Part shown: piece by piece, positions 63,866 to 64,000 of the stretch
How positions within the stretch are numbered: position 1 is the first letter of the stretch
Layout: each line of letters begins with the position of its first letter
Assembly: GCF_024679095.1 (NCBI RefSeq)
Contig: NC_066528.1
Span: forward strand, 18,725,620 to 18,789,619
Length of the DNA stretch: 64,000 nucleotides
Source of the DNA: Eriocheir sinensis
Lineage: Eukaryota; Arthropoda; Malacostraca; Decapoda; Varunidae
Reading direction: 5' to 3'
Translations under genes and position numbers: made by a program
The notes under the pieces: model-generated
The model's database searches: none
What the model was told of the DNA's origin: nothing
Seen by the model: only the letters and a program-made list of their open reading frames with translations

Positions 63866-64000
63866 AGTAACAGAAGCATTCATGAATATTTTGAGTCAAA
63901 GGAATCCCTCCCTTTCCCCGAACTCATTGCTGTTGTTGTTTTCTTTTACAGTTATTTTATTCAAGAACCGAAAGGAAAGAACGATTTAGATTTTTTGGAT

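Overview
The window is animal nuclear DNA, most likely from a decapod crustacean (probably a crab). The reasons are a multi-exon gene with GT-AG introns, an interstitial TTAGG array (the arthropod telomere repeat), tRNA-derived SINEs, short inverted-repeat elements, and a very high load of (CT)n, (CA)n, trinucleotide and minisatellite repeats. No bacterial gene, operon or CRISPR array is present. Almost all long open frames are translations of simple repeats.

One protein-coding gene can be read end to end on the + strand. It has thirteen coding exons between 18608 and 45014 and encodes a 610-residue SLC6-family (neurotransmitter:sodium symporter) transporter. All twelve introns are GT-AG, all phases join cleanly, and the frame is open to a TAG stop. 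The Na2 residues, the chloride-site residues and the EL2 disulfide pair are present. Glycine replaces the monoamine-binding aspartate in TM1, so this is an amino-acid-type member (glycine/proline-transporter-like), not a biogenic amine transporter. A non-coding first exon probably ends at 10372, with an in-frame stop upstream of the ATG at 18616. The 3' UTR probably runs to an AATAAA at 46609.

Layout: 1-10000 holds SINEs, a foldback element, MITE-derived tandem arrays, microsatellites and a LINE reverse-transcriptase fragment amplified as a 99-bp repeat. 10020-10372 is the putative promoter and first exon. 10373-18607 is the repeat-filled first intron, ending in a 2.1-kb minisatellite made of splice-acceptor-like units. 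18608-45014 is the transporter gene. 45015-46640 is the 3' UTR. 46634-47880 is a 136-bp satellite. 50797-51068 looks like a CCAAT/E-box promoter and first non-coding exon of a second + strand gene, whose coding exons I do not find. The remainder to 64000 is repeats.

The most striking pattern is that tandem repeats repeatedly begin at, or contain copies of, exon boundaries of the same gene. Examples are the exon 1 acceptor, exon 6 acceptor (51-bp duplication) and donor (147-bp triplication, both in frame), the exon 9 donor (160-bp array), the stop codon (about 160-bp array), and a duplicated 26-nt AG/GT-flanked segment in the 5' intron. In introns 7 and 12, sequence resembling the end of one MITE family begins within a few bases of the splice donor.
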